Of a stretch of 64,000 nt of DNA, positions 26,889 to 34,393 are shown one piece after another. Source of the stretch: Micromonospora_H sonneratiae (GTDB lineage: Bacteria > Actinomycetota > Actinomycetes > Mycobacteriales > Micromonosporaceae). A program made the translations under genes and the position numbers. Each line of letters starts with the position of its first letter. The first letter of the stretch is position 1. The stretch covers positions 1 through 64,000 of the forward strand of contig NZ_JBHTMP010000006.1 of NCBI RefSeq assembly GCF_042679305.1, given 5' to 3'. Under the pieces are notes generated by a model. That model had not been told where the DNA came from. It worked only from the letters and a program-made list of their open reading frames with translations, and made no database searches.

Positions 26889-28160
26889 GTGGTGACAGAC
26901 GCTGGCGTTGCGGGTCTGTTGCGTGAGCTGGCCCCACAGGTCGTCGGGCTGCTTGTACGTCGCTACGGGCAGTTCGACGCCTGCGAGGACGCGACCCAGG
27001 AGGCGCTGCTGGCGGCGGCACTGCAGTGGCCCGACCAAGGGGTACCCGAGAATCCCCGGGGCTGGTTGGTCACGGTGGCGTCCCGCCGCTTGACTGATCA
27101 GTGGCGCAGCGAGCAGGCCCGTCGTCGGCGGGAGGCCAGTGTCGCGGCCATGCGGCCGGTCGGTGACGCAGTGGTGCCGGCTCCAGGTGAGGACCAACCG
27201 TCCGATCAGGACGACACGCTCACGCTGATCTTCCTGTGTTGTCATCCGGTGCTTCCACCGGCTTCGCAGATCGCGTTGACCCTACGTGCTGTCGGAGGGT
27301 TGACCACGGCACAGATCGCCCGGGCGTTCCTGGTGCCCGAGGCGACCATGGCCCAGCGGATCAGCCGGGCAAAGCAGCGGATCAGGGCCAGCGGCGCCGA
27401 GTTCCGGATGCCACCGGTGCCGCAACGTGCCCAGCGGCTGCGGGTGGTTCTGCACGTGCTTTATCTGATCTTCAACGAGGGATACACGTCCAGCGGCGGT
27501 CCTGATCTGCAATGTCCCGAGCTGACGGGGGAGGCGATCCGGCTCACCCGTGGACTACGTGCTGCGCTGCCCGGGGACGGGGAGATCGCCGGGTTGTTGG
27601 CGTTGATGCTGCTCACCGAGGCACGCCGCTCGGCCCGGACCCGACCGGACGGCGCCCTGGTGCCACTGGCCGAACAGGATCGGGGCCGGTGGGACCGGGA
27701 GCACATCAGGGAGGGCATCGCGCTGGTGACCGATGCGCTACGGCAGGCACCGGTCGGTCCGTACCAGATCCAGGCGGCGATCGCGGCGGTCCACAGTGAG
27801 GCGACGGACGCTCAGCAGACGGACTGGCCCCAGATCCTCGCCCTCTACGAGTTGCTGGAACGGGTTTCGCCAGGGCCGGTGGTGACGCTGAACCGGGCGG
27901 TCGCCGTGGCGATGGTACGTGGTCCACGGGCCGGCCTTGAGCTGTTGTCGGCGCTGGGCGGTGACGAGCGGATGGCCGATCATCACCGCCTTGCCGCAGT
28001 GAGTGCCCACCTGTTGGAGATGGCGGGTGACCGCTCGGCGGCACGGTCGGGTTACCAACTGGCCGCCGAGCGTACGGCGAGTCTGCCCGAGCAGCGTTAC
28101 CTACAGGAGCGGGCTGCTCGGCTGGTCAGCGACGACGGGTGTCCGACCGGCGTGGAATAG
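26889..28160 (+). CDS. ECF42-type RNA polymerase sigma factor with C-terminal DUF6596/TPR domain
   Basis: This 423-aa protein has sigma region 2 at about 15-85 (YGQFDACEDATQEALLAAAL, PRGWLVTVASRRLTDQWRSE), DDTLTLIFLCCHPVL, and region 4 (TLRAVGGLTTAQIARAFLVP). A 230-residue helical C-terminal domain begins FNEGYTSSGGPDL and contains VTLNRAVAVAMVRGP. This is the ECF42 layout. ECF42 genes are normally beside a DGPF/YCII-family gene; none is present here. GTG 26889 (or 26892) lies 12-15 bases after AAGGAG. Confidence 0.9.
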   Translation: MVTDAGVAGLLRELAPQVVGLLVRRYGQFDACEDATQEALLAAALQWPDQGVPENPRGWLVTVASRRLTDQWRSEQARRRREASVAAMRPVGDAVVPAPGEDQPSDQDDTLTLIFLCCHPVLPPASQIALTLRAVGGLTTAQIARAFLVPEATMAQRISRAKQRIRASGAEFRMPPVPQRAQRLRVVLHVLYLIFNEGYTSSGGPDLQCPELTGEAIRLTRGLRAALPGDGEIAGLLALMLLTEARRSARTRPDGALVPLAEQDRGRWDREHIREGIALVTDALRQAPVGPYQIQAAIAAVHSEATDAQQTDWPQILALYELLERVSPGPVVTLNRAVAVAMVRGPRAGLELLSALGGDERMADHHRLAAVSAHLLEMAGDRSAARSGYQLAAERTASLPEQRYLQERAARLVSDDGCPTGVE

Positions 28161-28198
28161 CGGCGGGGCACCCTGACCGGCAGAGTTCCTTTTAGGAT

Positions 28199-29782
28199 CT
28201 AGTCGGTGCGGGCGGACCCACCGCGACGCGCGATGAGGACGGCGGCGACGAGTACGGTGGCCAGGGTGGTGAGCGCCGCGCCCACACCGGCGTAGGTCTG
28301 CAGACCGTGGGCCACGGCGTTACGCACGGTGTCGAGGAGCAGCGGGCCGTGGACGTCGAGGTCCTCGGCCACGGCGATTCCCTCGTGGATGCTGGATTGC
28401 GCGGCCTGGGCGGCTGACTCCGGTACGGCGGGCGGCATGGCACCGGACAGCGAGGTGCGGTAGACCTGCATGCCGATCGCACCGCCGACCGCCACGCCGA
28501 GTGCGGTGCCCAGTTCTCCCCCCACCTCCTGTGCCGCAGCCGCAGAACCTGTCTGCTCGGGTGGGGCGTTGGCAATGATCAGGTCGCTGACCAGCGCCGT
28601 CGCCGCGCCGTGCCCGAACCCGATGACCGATGTCGCGGTCACGAGCAGGGGGAGGGGCGTGCCCGTACCGGCGAACATGACGACCAGCACCGCCCCGAGT
28701 GCGGCGATGGTGAGCCCTCCCGCGATGACGGTCGCCGGGCGGAGCCGTGCGGTGAGGGCCGGTGCCAGCATGGCTCCACCGATGTTCACCGCGATGTACG
28801 GAAGTGTCCAGAGACCGGCCTGTAGGGGGGAAAGGCCGGCGACCCATTGGAGGTACTGGGTGAACAGGTAGAACGTGCCGACCACCCCGATGCCGACGAG
28901 CAGCAGTGTCACCAGTGAGGTGGCCGTACGTCGGTTGGTGAGCAGGGCAAGGTCGAGTAGCGGGTTGCGCAGCCGGCGTTGCCGTCGAACGAAGCTGGCG
29001 AGGACGACGACGCCGCCGGCGACGATGGCAAGGTTCGGCCAGATCGATCCCGTACCGCGTTCCTGCCCGGCGGCGAGTTCCTGTAGCCCGTAGACCACCG
29101 CGAGCATGCCAGCCACGGAGAGCGCGACGCTGGCCAGGTCGAGCGTGGCCGGGGTCCGTTCCTGGCGTTCCGGGAGGAGTCTGGGGCCGGCCAGCAGGAG
29201 CAGGATCATCGGTGGCACGTTGATGAGGAAGACCGACCCCCACCGGAAGAACTCCAGCAGTACGCCACCGACGAGTGGGCCGATCGCTCCGCCGACGGAG
29301 AACGCACTGAACATGATGGCGATGGCGAGGCGCCGCTGCCGGTCGTCGCGGAACATGGTGCGCAGCAGTGAGAACAGCGACGGCATCAGAGCGGCACCGG
29401 CGATCCCCAGTAGCGCGCGGGCGGCGATCAGCATTTCCGTGCTGACCGAGAACGCCGCGACGGCGGACACTGCGGCGAATGCCGCAGAGCCGGTCAGCAG
29501 GAGTCGCCGGGGGCCGATCCGGTCTCCGAGCCGTCCCATGGTGACGAGGAAGCCGGCGATCAGGAAGCCGTAGACGTGGACGATCCACAGTGTCTGGGTC
29601 GCGCTGGGATCGAGATCCGCACTGAGCGTGGGCAGTGCGAAGAACAGCACGGTCAGGTCGGTCGACAGCATCAGCATGGGCAGCACCAGGAGTGCGAGCC
29701 CGGCCCACTCCCGTCGGGTGGCGTGCTCGTTGGGTACCGCGTCGCTCCCGGGGTGGCCCGTTGTCAGGTCGGACCCGCTCAC
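28199..29782 (-). CDS. MFS multidrug efflux transporter, DHA2 (EmrB/QacA) family
   Basis: From GTG 29782 the protein has 527 aa with about 14 predicted helices. Motifs include STDLTVLFFALPTLSADL in helix 1, motif A (GRLGDRIGPRRLLL), motif C-like GPLVGGVLLEFFRWGSVF and a late DLIIANAPPEQTGSAAA. Such pumps export drugs by proton antiport. The chosen start overlaps the stop of a 43-codon leader ORF (GTGA); the in-frame extension to 30013 has no protein character. It is divergent from a TetR gene with candidate operators between them. Confidence 0.92.
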   Translation of the reverse strand: MSGSDLTTGHPGSDAVPNEHATRREWAGLALLVLPMLMLSTDLTVLFFALPTLSADLDPSATQTLWIVHVYGFLIAGFLVTMGRLGDRIGPRRLLLTGSAAFAAVSAVAAFSVSTEMLIAARALLGIAGAALMPSLFSLLRTMFRDDRQRRLAIAIMFSAFSVGGAIGPLVGGVLLEFFRWGSVFLINVPPMILLLLAGPRLLPERQERTPATLDLASVALSVAGMLAVVYGLQELAAGQERGTGSIWPNLAIVAGGVVVLASFVRRQRRLRNPLLDLALLTNRRTATSLVTLLLVGIGVVGTFYLFTQYLQWVAGLSPLQAGLWTLPYIAVNIGGAMLAPALTARLRPATVIAGGLTIAALGAVLVVMFAGTGTPLPLLVTATSVIGFGHGAATALVSDLIIANAPPEQTGSAAAAQEVGGELGTALGVAVGGAIGMQVYRTSLSGAMPPAVPESAAQAAQSSIHEGIAVAEDLDVHGPLLLDTVRNAVAHGLQTYAGVGAALTTLATVLVAAVLIARRGGSARTD

Positions 29783-29910
29783 TGCCCGGCCCGCGTTCGA
29801 GCGGCGCGCCGGGTGGTACGTGCACTGATGTTCGACGGAACCCGTACGGGGCGCGCATCGCGCGGCGCGGCCGTACGTAGATCGAGTTGGTACGTCGGAG
29901 CTGCTGGCAC
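29779..29910 (-). CDS. possible 43-aa leader ORF coupled to the MFS gene
   Basis: GTG 29910 is preceded by GAGGAG at good spacing. The ORF ends in TGA overlapping the MFS start codon as GTGA. The encoded peptide is polar and Arg-rich (VPAAPTYQLDLRTAAPRDAR) with no known fold. A strong ribosome binding site in front of a short ORF that ends on the transporter start, which itself lacks a good ribosome binding site, suggests translational coupling. It may be chance. Confidence 0.35.
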   Translation of the reverse strand: MPAAPTYQLDLRTAAPRDARPVRVPSNISARTTRRAARTRAGQ

Positions 29911-29937
29911 TGGCGTCTCCTCGCAGACGGAGTTGTA

Positions 29938-29950
29938 TTACGAGTCGTAA
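29938..29950. promoter_or_regulatory. candidate TetR operator 1
   Basis: TTACGA-G-TCGTAA is a perfect 6-bp inverted repeat around one base, in the 268-base divergent region between the MFS and TetR genes. It covers a possible MFS -10 (TAATAC on the minus strand). Confidence 0.5.
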
Positions 29951-30012
29951 CGTAACGATACTCGCGTCCGGGTCCGGTGTGCAGTGCGGGTGGCAGGGTG
30001 GAGGCTGTTTCA

Positions 30013-30030
30013 TTACGTAGTGCTATGTAA
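30013..30030. promoter_or_regulatory. candidate TetR operator 2
   Basis: TTACGTAG-TG-CTATGTAA is an 8-bp inverted repeat with one mismatch, 20 bases before the TetR start. TTACG is shared with the first site. A possible -10 (TAGGGT, 30034-30039) lies just downstream, so binding here would block the tetR promoter. Confidence 0.5.
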
Positions 30031-30050
30031 CCGTAGGGTAGCCTGAGATC

Positions 30051-30737
30051 ATGTCCAAGCCGCACAGGTCCGCGACCGGGGGCGTCGGCGGCCGACCACG
30101 TGACCCGCAGATCGACGACGCTGTCCTCTCAGCCACCCTGGAGGTGCTCGGGGAGACGGGCTACACCGGATTGTCACTGGAAGAGGTCGCCCGCCGGGCC
30201 GGCACTTCGCGGCCGGCGATCTACCGTCGGTGGGCGGGACGCGCACCCCTGGCGCTGGCCGCCATCGCGACCCGGCTGGATGTCCCCTCGCCTCCGGACA
30301 CCGGCTGCACGCTGTGCGACCTCGCAGAGAGTTTCAACGTCTTCCTCGCTGCCTATCGCACGATCCGCCCGGAGGTCCTCAGTTCGCTGTACGCCGAGTG
30401 CGCATCGGACCCGCAGTTGCGGGCACGCTATCTGGAGACGGTCATCGAACCGTCCCGTCGGGCGGTTGGCCGCACGCTCGACCGGGCCATCTTACGCGGA
30501 GACCTGCGTACGGACATCGACCGGGAACAGTTGCTCGACATCGTTGGATCGCTGGTGCACTACCGCGCACTGTTCGGTCGCCAGCACCTGACCGACGCAG
30601 AGGCCGAGAGCGCCATCGAGACCCTGTTGCGGGGCGCGGCGGTGGACTACCCGGCGCTGGTGGCCCACAGCGAAGCGCTGGAGCAGGAGCATCGCGGTGC
30701 CTCCGGTGGGCGTCACACCCACCCGATCGCGACCTGA
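30051..30737 (+). CDS. TetR/AcrR-family transcriptional regulator
   Basis: This 228-aa protein has an N-terminal TetR helix-turn-helix at about 20-66 (LEVLGETGYTGLSLEEVARR, AGTSRPAIYRRWAGRAPLAL). A helical ligand domain of the TetR_C_11 type follows (GCTLCDLAESFNVFL, ARYLETVIEPSRRA). It is divergent from the DHA2 efflux gene and most likely represses both genes until a drug binds. Confidence 0.92.
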   Translation: MSKPHRSATGGVGGRPRDPQIDDAVLSATLEVLGETGYTGLSLEEVARRAGTSRPAIYRRWAGRAPLALAAIATRLDVPSPPDTGCTLCDLAESFNVFLAAYRTIRPEVLSSLYAECASDPQLRARYLETVIEPSRRAVGRTLDRAILRGDLRTDIDREQLLDIVGSLVHYRALFGRQHLTDAEAESAIETLLRGAAVDYPALVAHSEALEQEHRGASGGRHTHPIAT

Positions 30738-30783
30738 CCAGGGGAGAAGGTGTCGCCGTCCGCTGGGCGGACCGGGACGGTGA

Positions 30784-30822
30784 CGCTGCGGAGGCCGAGA
30801 AAGACTCCGGGCCTCCGCAGCG
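30784..30822. terminator. bidirectional terminator hairpin
   Basis: The arms CGCTGCGGAGGCC (30784-30796) and GGCCTCCGCAGCG (30810-30822) are perfectly complementary over 13 bp with a 13-base loop. It lies between the convergent stops of the TetR gene and the secreted-protein gene. Confidence 0.8.
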
Positions 30823-30837
30823 ACGTCCGGTGCCGGA

Positions 30838-31155
30838 TCAGTCGGCCAGGTTGACCCACACGTCGGTGACCCACAGGGGATGGTTGCAGTTGGCCTGCGA
30901 CCAGTACGCGCCCGGCTGCAGCCACGGCCCGCTCCGGTAGGTGGCGTCGTTGCACCGTACGAGCACCTGGAACGCGGGCATGCCGTAGTTGCACCGGGCG
31001 ATGCCGTAGTACCAGCCCATCTCGGCGAAGCAGCCAGCCGGCGGGGTGTGGACACCGGCGGAGGCCGGGCTGGCGACGCCGGCGAGGCCGCCAACGGCTA
31101 TCGACGTGGTGGCCGCGCCGAGGGCGACGCGGCGGATGATCTTGGAAATGCTCAT
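30838..31155 (-). CDS. small secreted cysteine-containing protein, 105 aa
   Basis: ATG 31155 starts a Sec signal peptide (SKIIRRVALGAATTSIAVGG, cleavage after ASPASA). The mature part of about 70 residues has four cysteines (CFAEMG, RCNYG, RCNDA, NCNHP) that could make two disulfides, and is rich in Trp and Tyr. No characterised family is recognised. It is exported and stands alone, ending at a terminator shared with the TetR gene. Longer in-frame sequence upstream is Arg-rich repeat DNA, not protein. Confidence 0.8.
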   Translation of the reverse strand: MSISKIIRRVALGAATTSIAVGGLAGVASPASAGVHTPPAGCFAEMGWYYGIARCNYGMPAFQVLVRCNDATYRSGPWLQPGAYWSQANCNHPLWVTDVWVNLAD

Positions 31156-31471
31156 GTCGGCGAGCGTATGGATCGGCGCTGTCACACCACTGTCAAACGG
31201 CTGCCACGACTGCCGCGACTGCCGCGACTGCCGCGTCCGGTCACGTGCGGTCGCGTGCCGTTGGGCCCTGCCGTGTGTCCGGTCGCGTGCAGCGCGACCA
31301 CCGCGTGCCGGGCGGCGGCGTCGGGGGGCCTGTCGCGTGCGGTTGGCCCCTGCGTTCCGGGCAGGCCCGGGTCGGTGGTCGGGGAAGGAGGGACCTCCTA
31401 CCTGTCGACGACCGCCGGCACGACGGGCTGCGACGGGACCCGGTGTCGCCGGCCTACATCTCGGGATGCCG
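31156..31471. other. gene-free stretch between the secreted protein and DUF3626 genes
   Basis: These 316 bases hold a 9-bp tandem repeat (31201-31236) and, after it, irregular repeats of CGTGC and GGTCGCG up to about 31340. No convincing gene, RNA or terminator is seen. The secreted-protein promoter must lie here. Confidence 0.5.
31201..31236. repeat. 9-bp tandem repeat, four copies
   Basis: CTGCCGCGA occurs four times head to tail, with one substitution in the first copy (CTGCCACGA) and one in the last (CTGCCGCGT). It starts 46 bases upstream of the secreted-protein start codon, so copy number could affect its promoter or leader. Confidence 0.8.
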
Positions 31472-32314
31472 TCAGGTGGTGGATGTCCCGAACCGGGCAA
31501 CGTAGTGCCAGACCCGCTTCAGGTCCTGCTGGTCGTAGCGACCCGTTCGCGCCGCTTCCCCGATCACCAGAGGATCGAGGTGGCCGGCTACGGCAAGTTC
31601 GACTCCCAGGTCGACGTACCGTTGACCTCGGTAGTCCGGGTGGCGCCGTAACTCGGTGACCGACAGCCGGAAGCCTGGGTGCCATTCCAGCGGGCAGGGT
31701 AGGCGTTCGGCGGCGGCCTCCACCTCCGTACCCCGGTAGCTCGGGTCGAGGACCAGCGCTTCCACGTCCCGGTCCAGTTGGACCCGACCGTGTATCTGGG
31801 CCTCGATGTAGTCGTCCAGGTCGTCCTGGTTGTCGGCCTGTGCCAGTTCGATCAGTGACATGCTGCTGGCCACCGCGAAGGCTGACGGCTCCAGGTAGCT
31901 GTCGGGGTAGCAGAAGGTGGTCCGTTCGAGCGTCGCCGCGTTCAGCCGGAAATGCGCCGAACCGAACCGGGGTGCGGCACCGAACGGTTTACGGCGGAAG
32001 TTCAGGGCGCCGTAGACGGGCCGGGAATGCCCCGGCGACGTGTCATAGGCGCCGCCGAAGATTCGACTCTCCCAGCGCCACCGGTCGCCGCCGGGGTAGG
32101 CCGTCAGCCCGCCGTTGCTGGTGCCGGTGACGAACTGCGAATAGTAGACGCTGTCGGTGACCAGTGTGTCCAGGATCGATCGACCGTTGGACCAGCGATC
32201 GGGATGGAAGTTCAGAGTCACGCGTAGGGTGGGGTCCACCGGTGGTCCGGACGACAGTGACGCCACATGCCGCACGGCCCGTTGGTGTGGTAGCTGGATC
32301 TTGTCGGTCTCCAC
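31472..32314 (-). CDS. DUF3626 protein
   Basis: This 280-aa protein carries the DUF3626 core: VTLNFHPDRWSNGRSILDTL, YYSQFVTGTSNGGLTAYPGG, RWESRIFGGAYD and RPVYGALNFRRKPFGAAPRF. Members look like ADP-ribosyltransferase-fold proteins in sequence pattern, but activity is unproven. GTG 32314 is used, without a clear ribosome binding site. It is probably monocistronic. Confidence 0.8.
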   Translation of the reverse strand: METDKIQLPHQRAVRHVASLSSGPPVDPTLRVTLNFHPDRWSNGRSILDTLVTDSVYYSQFVTGTSNGGLTAYPGGDRWRWESRIFGGAYDTSPGHSRPVYGALNFRRKPFGAAPRFGSAHFRLNAATLERTTFCYPDSYLEPSAFAVASSMSLIELAQADNQDDLDDYIEAQIHGRVQLDRDVEALVLDPSYRGTEVEAAAERLPCPLEWHPGFRLSVTELRRHPDYRGQRYVDLGVELAVAGHLDPLVIGEAARTGRYDQQDLKRVWHYVARFGTSTT

Positions 32315-32421
32315 GGGAATGAAGTGTGCACCATCAGTGCCTGGTGGCTCTCACGAATTTGTCCGGTGACCACCGTGGGTGACGAACGGCGGGGTTGCGT
32401 CCGGACCCGGGGAGTAGTCGC

Positions 32422-32883
32422 CTACCGGCTGCTTGCCATGACCTCCTGTAGCGCCAATGCCAGCTCGTCCATCCGGTCGCCACCAACCCGCTGATCGACG
32501 TCACCACCGAGAAGTCCGAACACATTCGGCCCCCGTAGCTCCCGGGGAAGGTCACTCATTCGCGGGATCACATGAAAGTGTACGTGGGCGAATCCCTCGG
32601 CCTCGGCAAACTGTACGACGTAGGTCTTCGCGCAGCCGGTGACCTCGTGCAGGGCCCGGGACAGTCGGACCTGCCACCTGCCCAGCCCGGCCGCCTCATC
32701 GTCGGTCAGTTCGGCGATGGTGTGCACGTGCCGTCGCGGTACGAGTACGAGCCAACCCGGTAGGGCGGTCTCGAAGGCATGCGCCACCCGCCAGTGCTCG
32801 TCCACCGCGATGCGTTCCCGCACCGGCAGGAGATCAATGCGATGGTTGTTGTCGCAGACAAGGCAGCGCGTCGAAGTCGTCAC
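32422..32883 (-). CDS. HIT-family protein
   Basis: This 153-aa histidine triad protein has the motif HVHFHVI near residue 100, the active site for nucleotide phosphoramidate or dinucleoside hydrolysis, and an N-terminal CLVCDNN stretch. The family handles nucleotide conjugates; the substrate here is unknown. GTG 32883 is the start. It is divergent from the alpha/beta hydrolase gene. Confidence 0.9.
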   Translation of the reverse strand: MTTSTRCLVCDNNHRIDLLPVRERIAVDEHWRVAHAFETALPGWLVLVPRRHVHTIAELTDDEAAGLGRWQVRLSRALHEVTGCAKTYVVQFAEAEGFAHVHFHVIPRMSDLPRELRGPNVFGLLGGDVDQRVGGDRMDELALALQEVMASSR

Positions 32884-33077
32884 GTCTTACGACGCTAGCG
32901 CGGCAGGTTGCTGTTCGGCGCAGGGGGAGTGGGTGAGTTCAAGGGGGATTAGGTGATGGGACCGCCATGTCAGCCGGCGACGTCACCATTCGACCCTGTC
33001 ATTATCCCACGGATCATTTTTGCGATCACAACCAGTGGCCGCTGGCGGTTGTTCTCCGTGCTGTTACCTTCCCCGCC

Positions 33078-33989
33078 ATGCTCATCGGCAACGAAAAATT
33101 CGTGAATTCGGGAAACCTGCGACTATGGACGGAGAGGTTCGGTAGCCCCGACCATCCCACCGTGCTACTGGTGATGGGCACCTCGACACAGGCAATCGGC
33201 TGGCCCGATGAACTGGTCGAGCGGCTCGTCGCCGACCGGTACCAGGTCATCCGCTTCGACCACCGTGACACCGGGCGCTCCGACTGCGTCGACTTCGTGA
33301 CGCATCCGTACGCTCTGGCGGACATGGCCACCGACTGTCTCGCCGTACTCGACGGCCACGACATCGACAGGGTGCACATCGTCGGAGCCTCGCTCGGCGG
33401 TGCCATCGGCCAGTGGCTTGCCGTACACCACCCCGCCCGGGTGCAGACCCTGACCGCCGTGATGACCTCCCCGATGGGCAACAATCCCGGCCCGGCCTGG
33501 GCGAGGGCGCTGACCGGGCAGCCACCCGCCCCCGACGAGCTTCCACCACCGACACCACGCTTTCTGCAACATGTGATGAGGTCCGCGGGCGCGCCCCGCG
33601 CCACACGGGAGCAGCGTATCGAAGCTGATATGCAAACCTGGCGGGTCCTCAACGGCGACGTACTGCCGTTCGACGAACCGGCCGCCCGACACTTCGTCGA
33701 GCTGTCCCACGAACGGGCCCACAACTGGGCCGCAGCGATGAACCACGACCTCGCCGGACGACAGTTCACCGCGGACCGGCTGGCCCTCCTGTCGTCGATC
33801 ACCGCACCGACCCTGGTCGTGCACGGCACCGAAGACCCCATCTTCCCCGTGCCGCATGCACAGGCACTCGCCGCGCAGGTGCCCGGTGCGCAGCTGTACG
33901 TCGTACCGGGCATGGGACACGGCATCTTTTCACCGGGACTGCCCCGCCGGATCGCCGATCTCGTCGCGGGACATGTCGCTGCTTCGTGA
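33078..33989 (+). CDS. alpha/beta hydrolase
   Basis: This 303-aa enzyme has a classic alpha/beta hydrolase layout: oxyanion region LLVMGTSTQAIGWP, nucleophile Ser in GASLGG, acid Asp in GTEDPIFP and His in GMGHGIF. The RFDHRDTGRSD stretch and size resemble methylesterases of the RdmC group. The substrate is not predictable. ATG 33078 is chosen because the 37-residue in-frame extension is not protein-like. The next 270 bases hold a decayed permease on the other strand. Confidence 0.88.
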   Translation: MLIGNEKFVNSGNLRLWTERFGSPDHPTVLLVMGTSTQAIGWPDELVERLVADRYQVIRFDHRDTGRSDCVDFVTHPYALADMATDCLAVLDGHDIDRVHIVGASLGGAIGQWLAVHHPARVQTLTAVMTSPMGNNPGPAWARALTGQPPAPDELPPPTPRFLQHVMRSAGAPRATREQRIEADMQTWRVLNGDVLPFDEPAARHFVELSHERAHNWAAAMNHDLAGRQFTADRLALLSSITAPTLVVHGTEDPIFPVPHAQALAAQVPGAQLYVVPGMGHGIFSPGLPRRIADLVAGHVAAS

Positions 33990-34257
33990 TGCTTCGTGGG
34001 CAGGTTGACGCCCGAGCTGTGCCCCCACGGCCGGTATCACCGCCGCGTGAACGGCGACACCGGCCGGCGTACCCACCGCGCCACCGACCAGCCCGACGAC
34101 GACCGAGGCGACGACCATCACGACCGTCTGCCGGGGGGAGCATCCCCAGCGCAGCCACGGCAACCAGCATCAGCGTGAGCATCGTGGCGAGGGCCGTCAC
34201 CGCCAGCAGCACGGTGCCGCCGTCGGATTCGGTGGTCCGGGCGGTGAGCCCCTCTGG
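33990..34257 (-). pseudogene. remnant of an FtsX-like ABC permease
   Basis: Two minus-strand frames together resemble the C-terminal part of macrolide-export/FtsX permeases. One reads GTVLLAVTALATMLTLMLVA (about 34218-34140). The other reads PRQTVVMVVASVVVGLVGGA and continues GTPAGVAVHAAVIPAVGAQL. They meet at a run of six G at about 34133-34138, where one extra base shifts the frame. The cytoplasmic loop expected between the two ALGM-like segments is missing, which suggests a deletion. No N-terminal domain is left. Permeases of this kind usually sit beside two-component systems, as here. Confidence 0.6.
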
Positions 34258-34393
34258 TCCTCCTGTTCGGCGGGGACCGACGCTAGGGAATCCCCGGGGC
34301 CGGACGCGTCGGTCGAGGGAGGCATTTGCGGTACCGCATCAGGATGAGCCTGGTCGGAGTCATCCCTGCGATGTACGCCACCGATGTACTCCG

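Noticed and set aside
28320..30065. 581-codon minus-strand frame overlapping the MFS transporter
   Set aside because: It is a shifted frame of the same strand; it is Arg-rich and lacks the hydrophobic helices seen in the real frame.
31201..31236. CRISPR-like array
   Set aside because: The 9-bp units are directly adjacent with no spacers and no cas genes are present; it is a simple tandem repeat.
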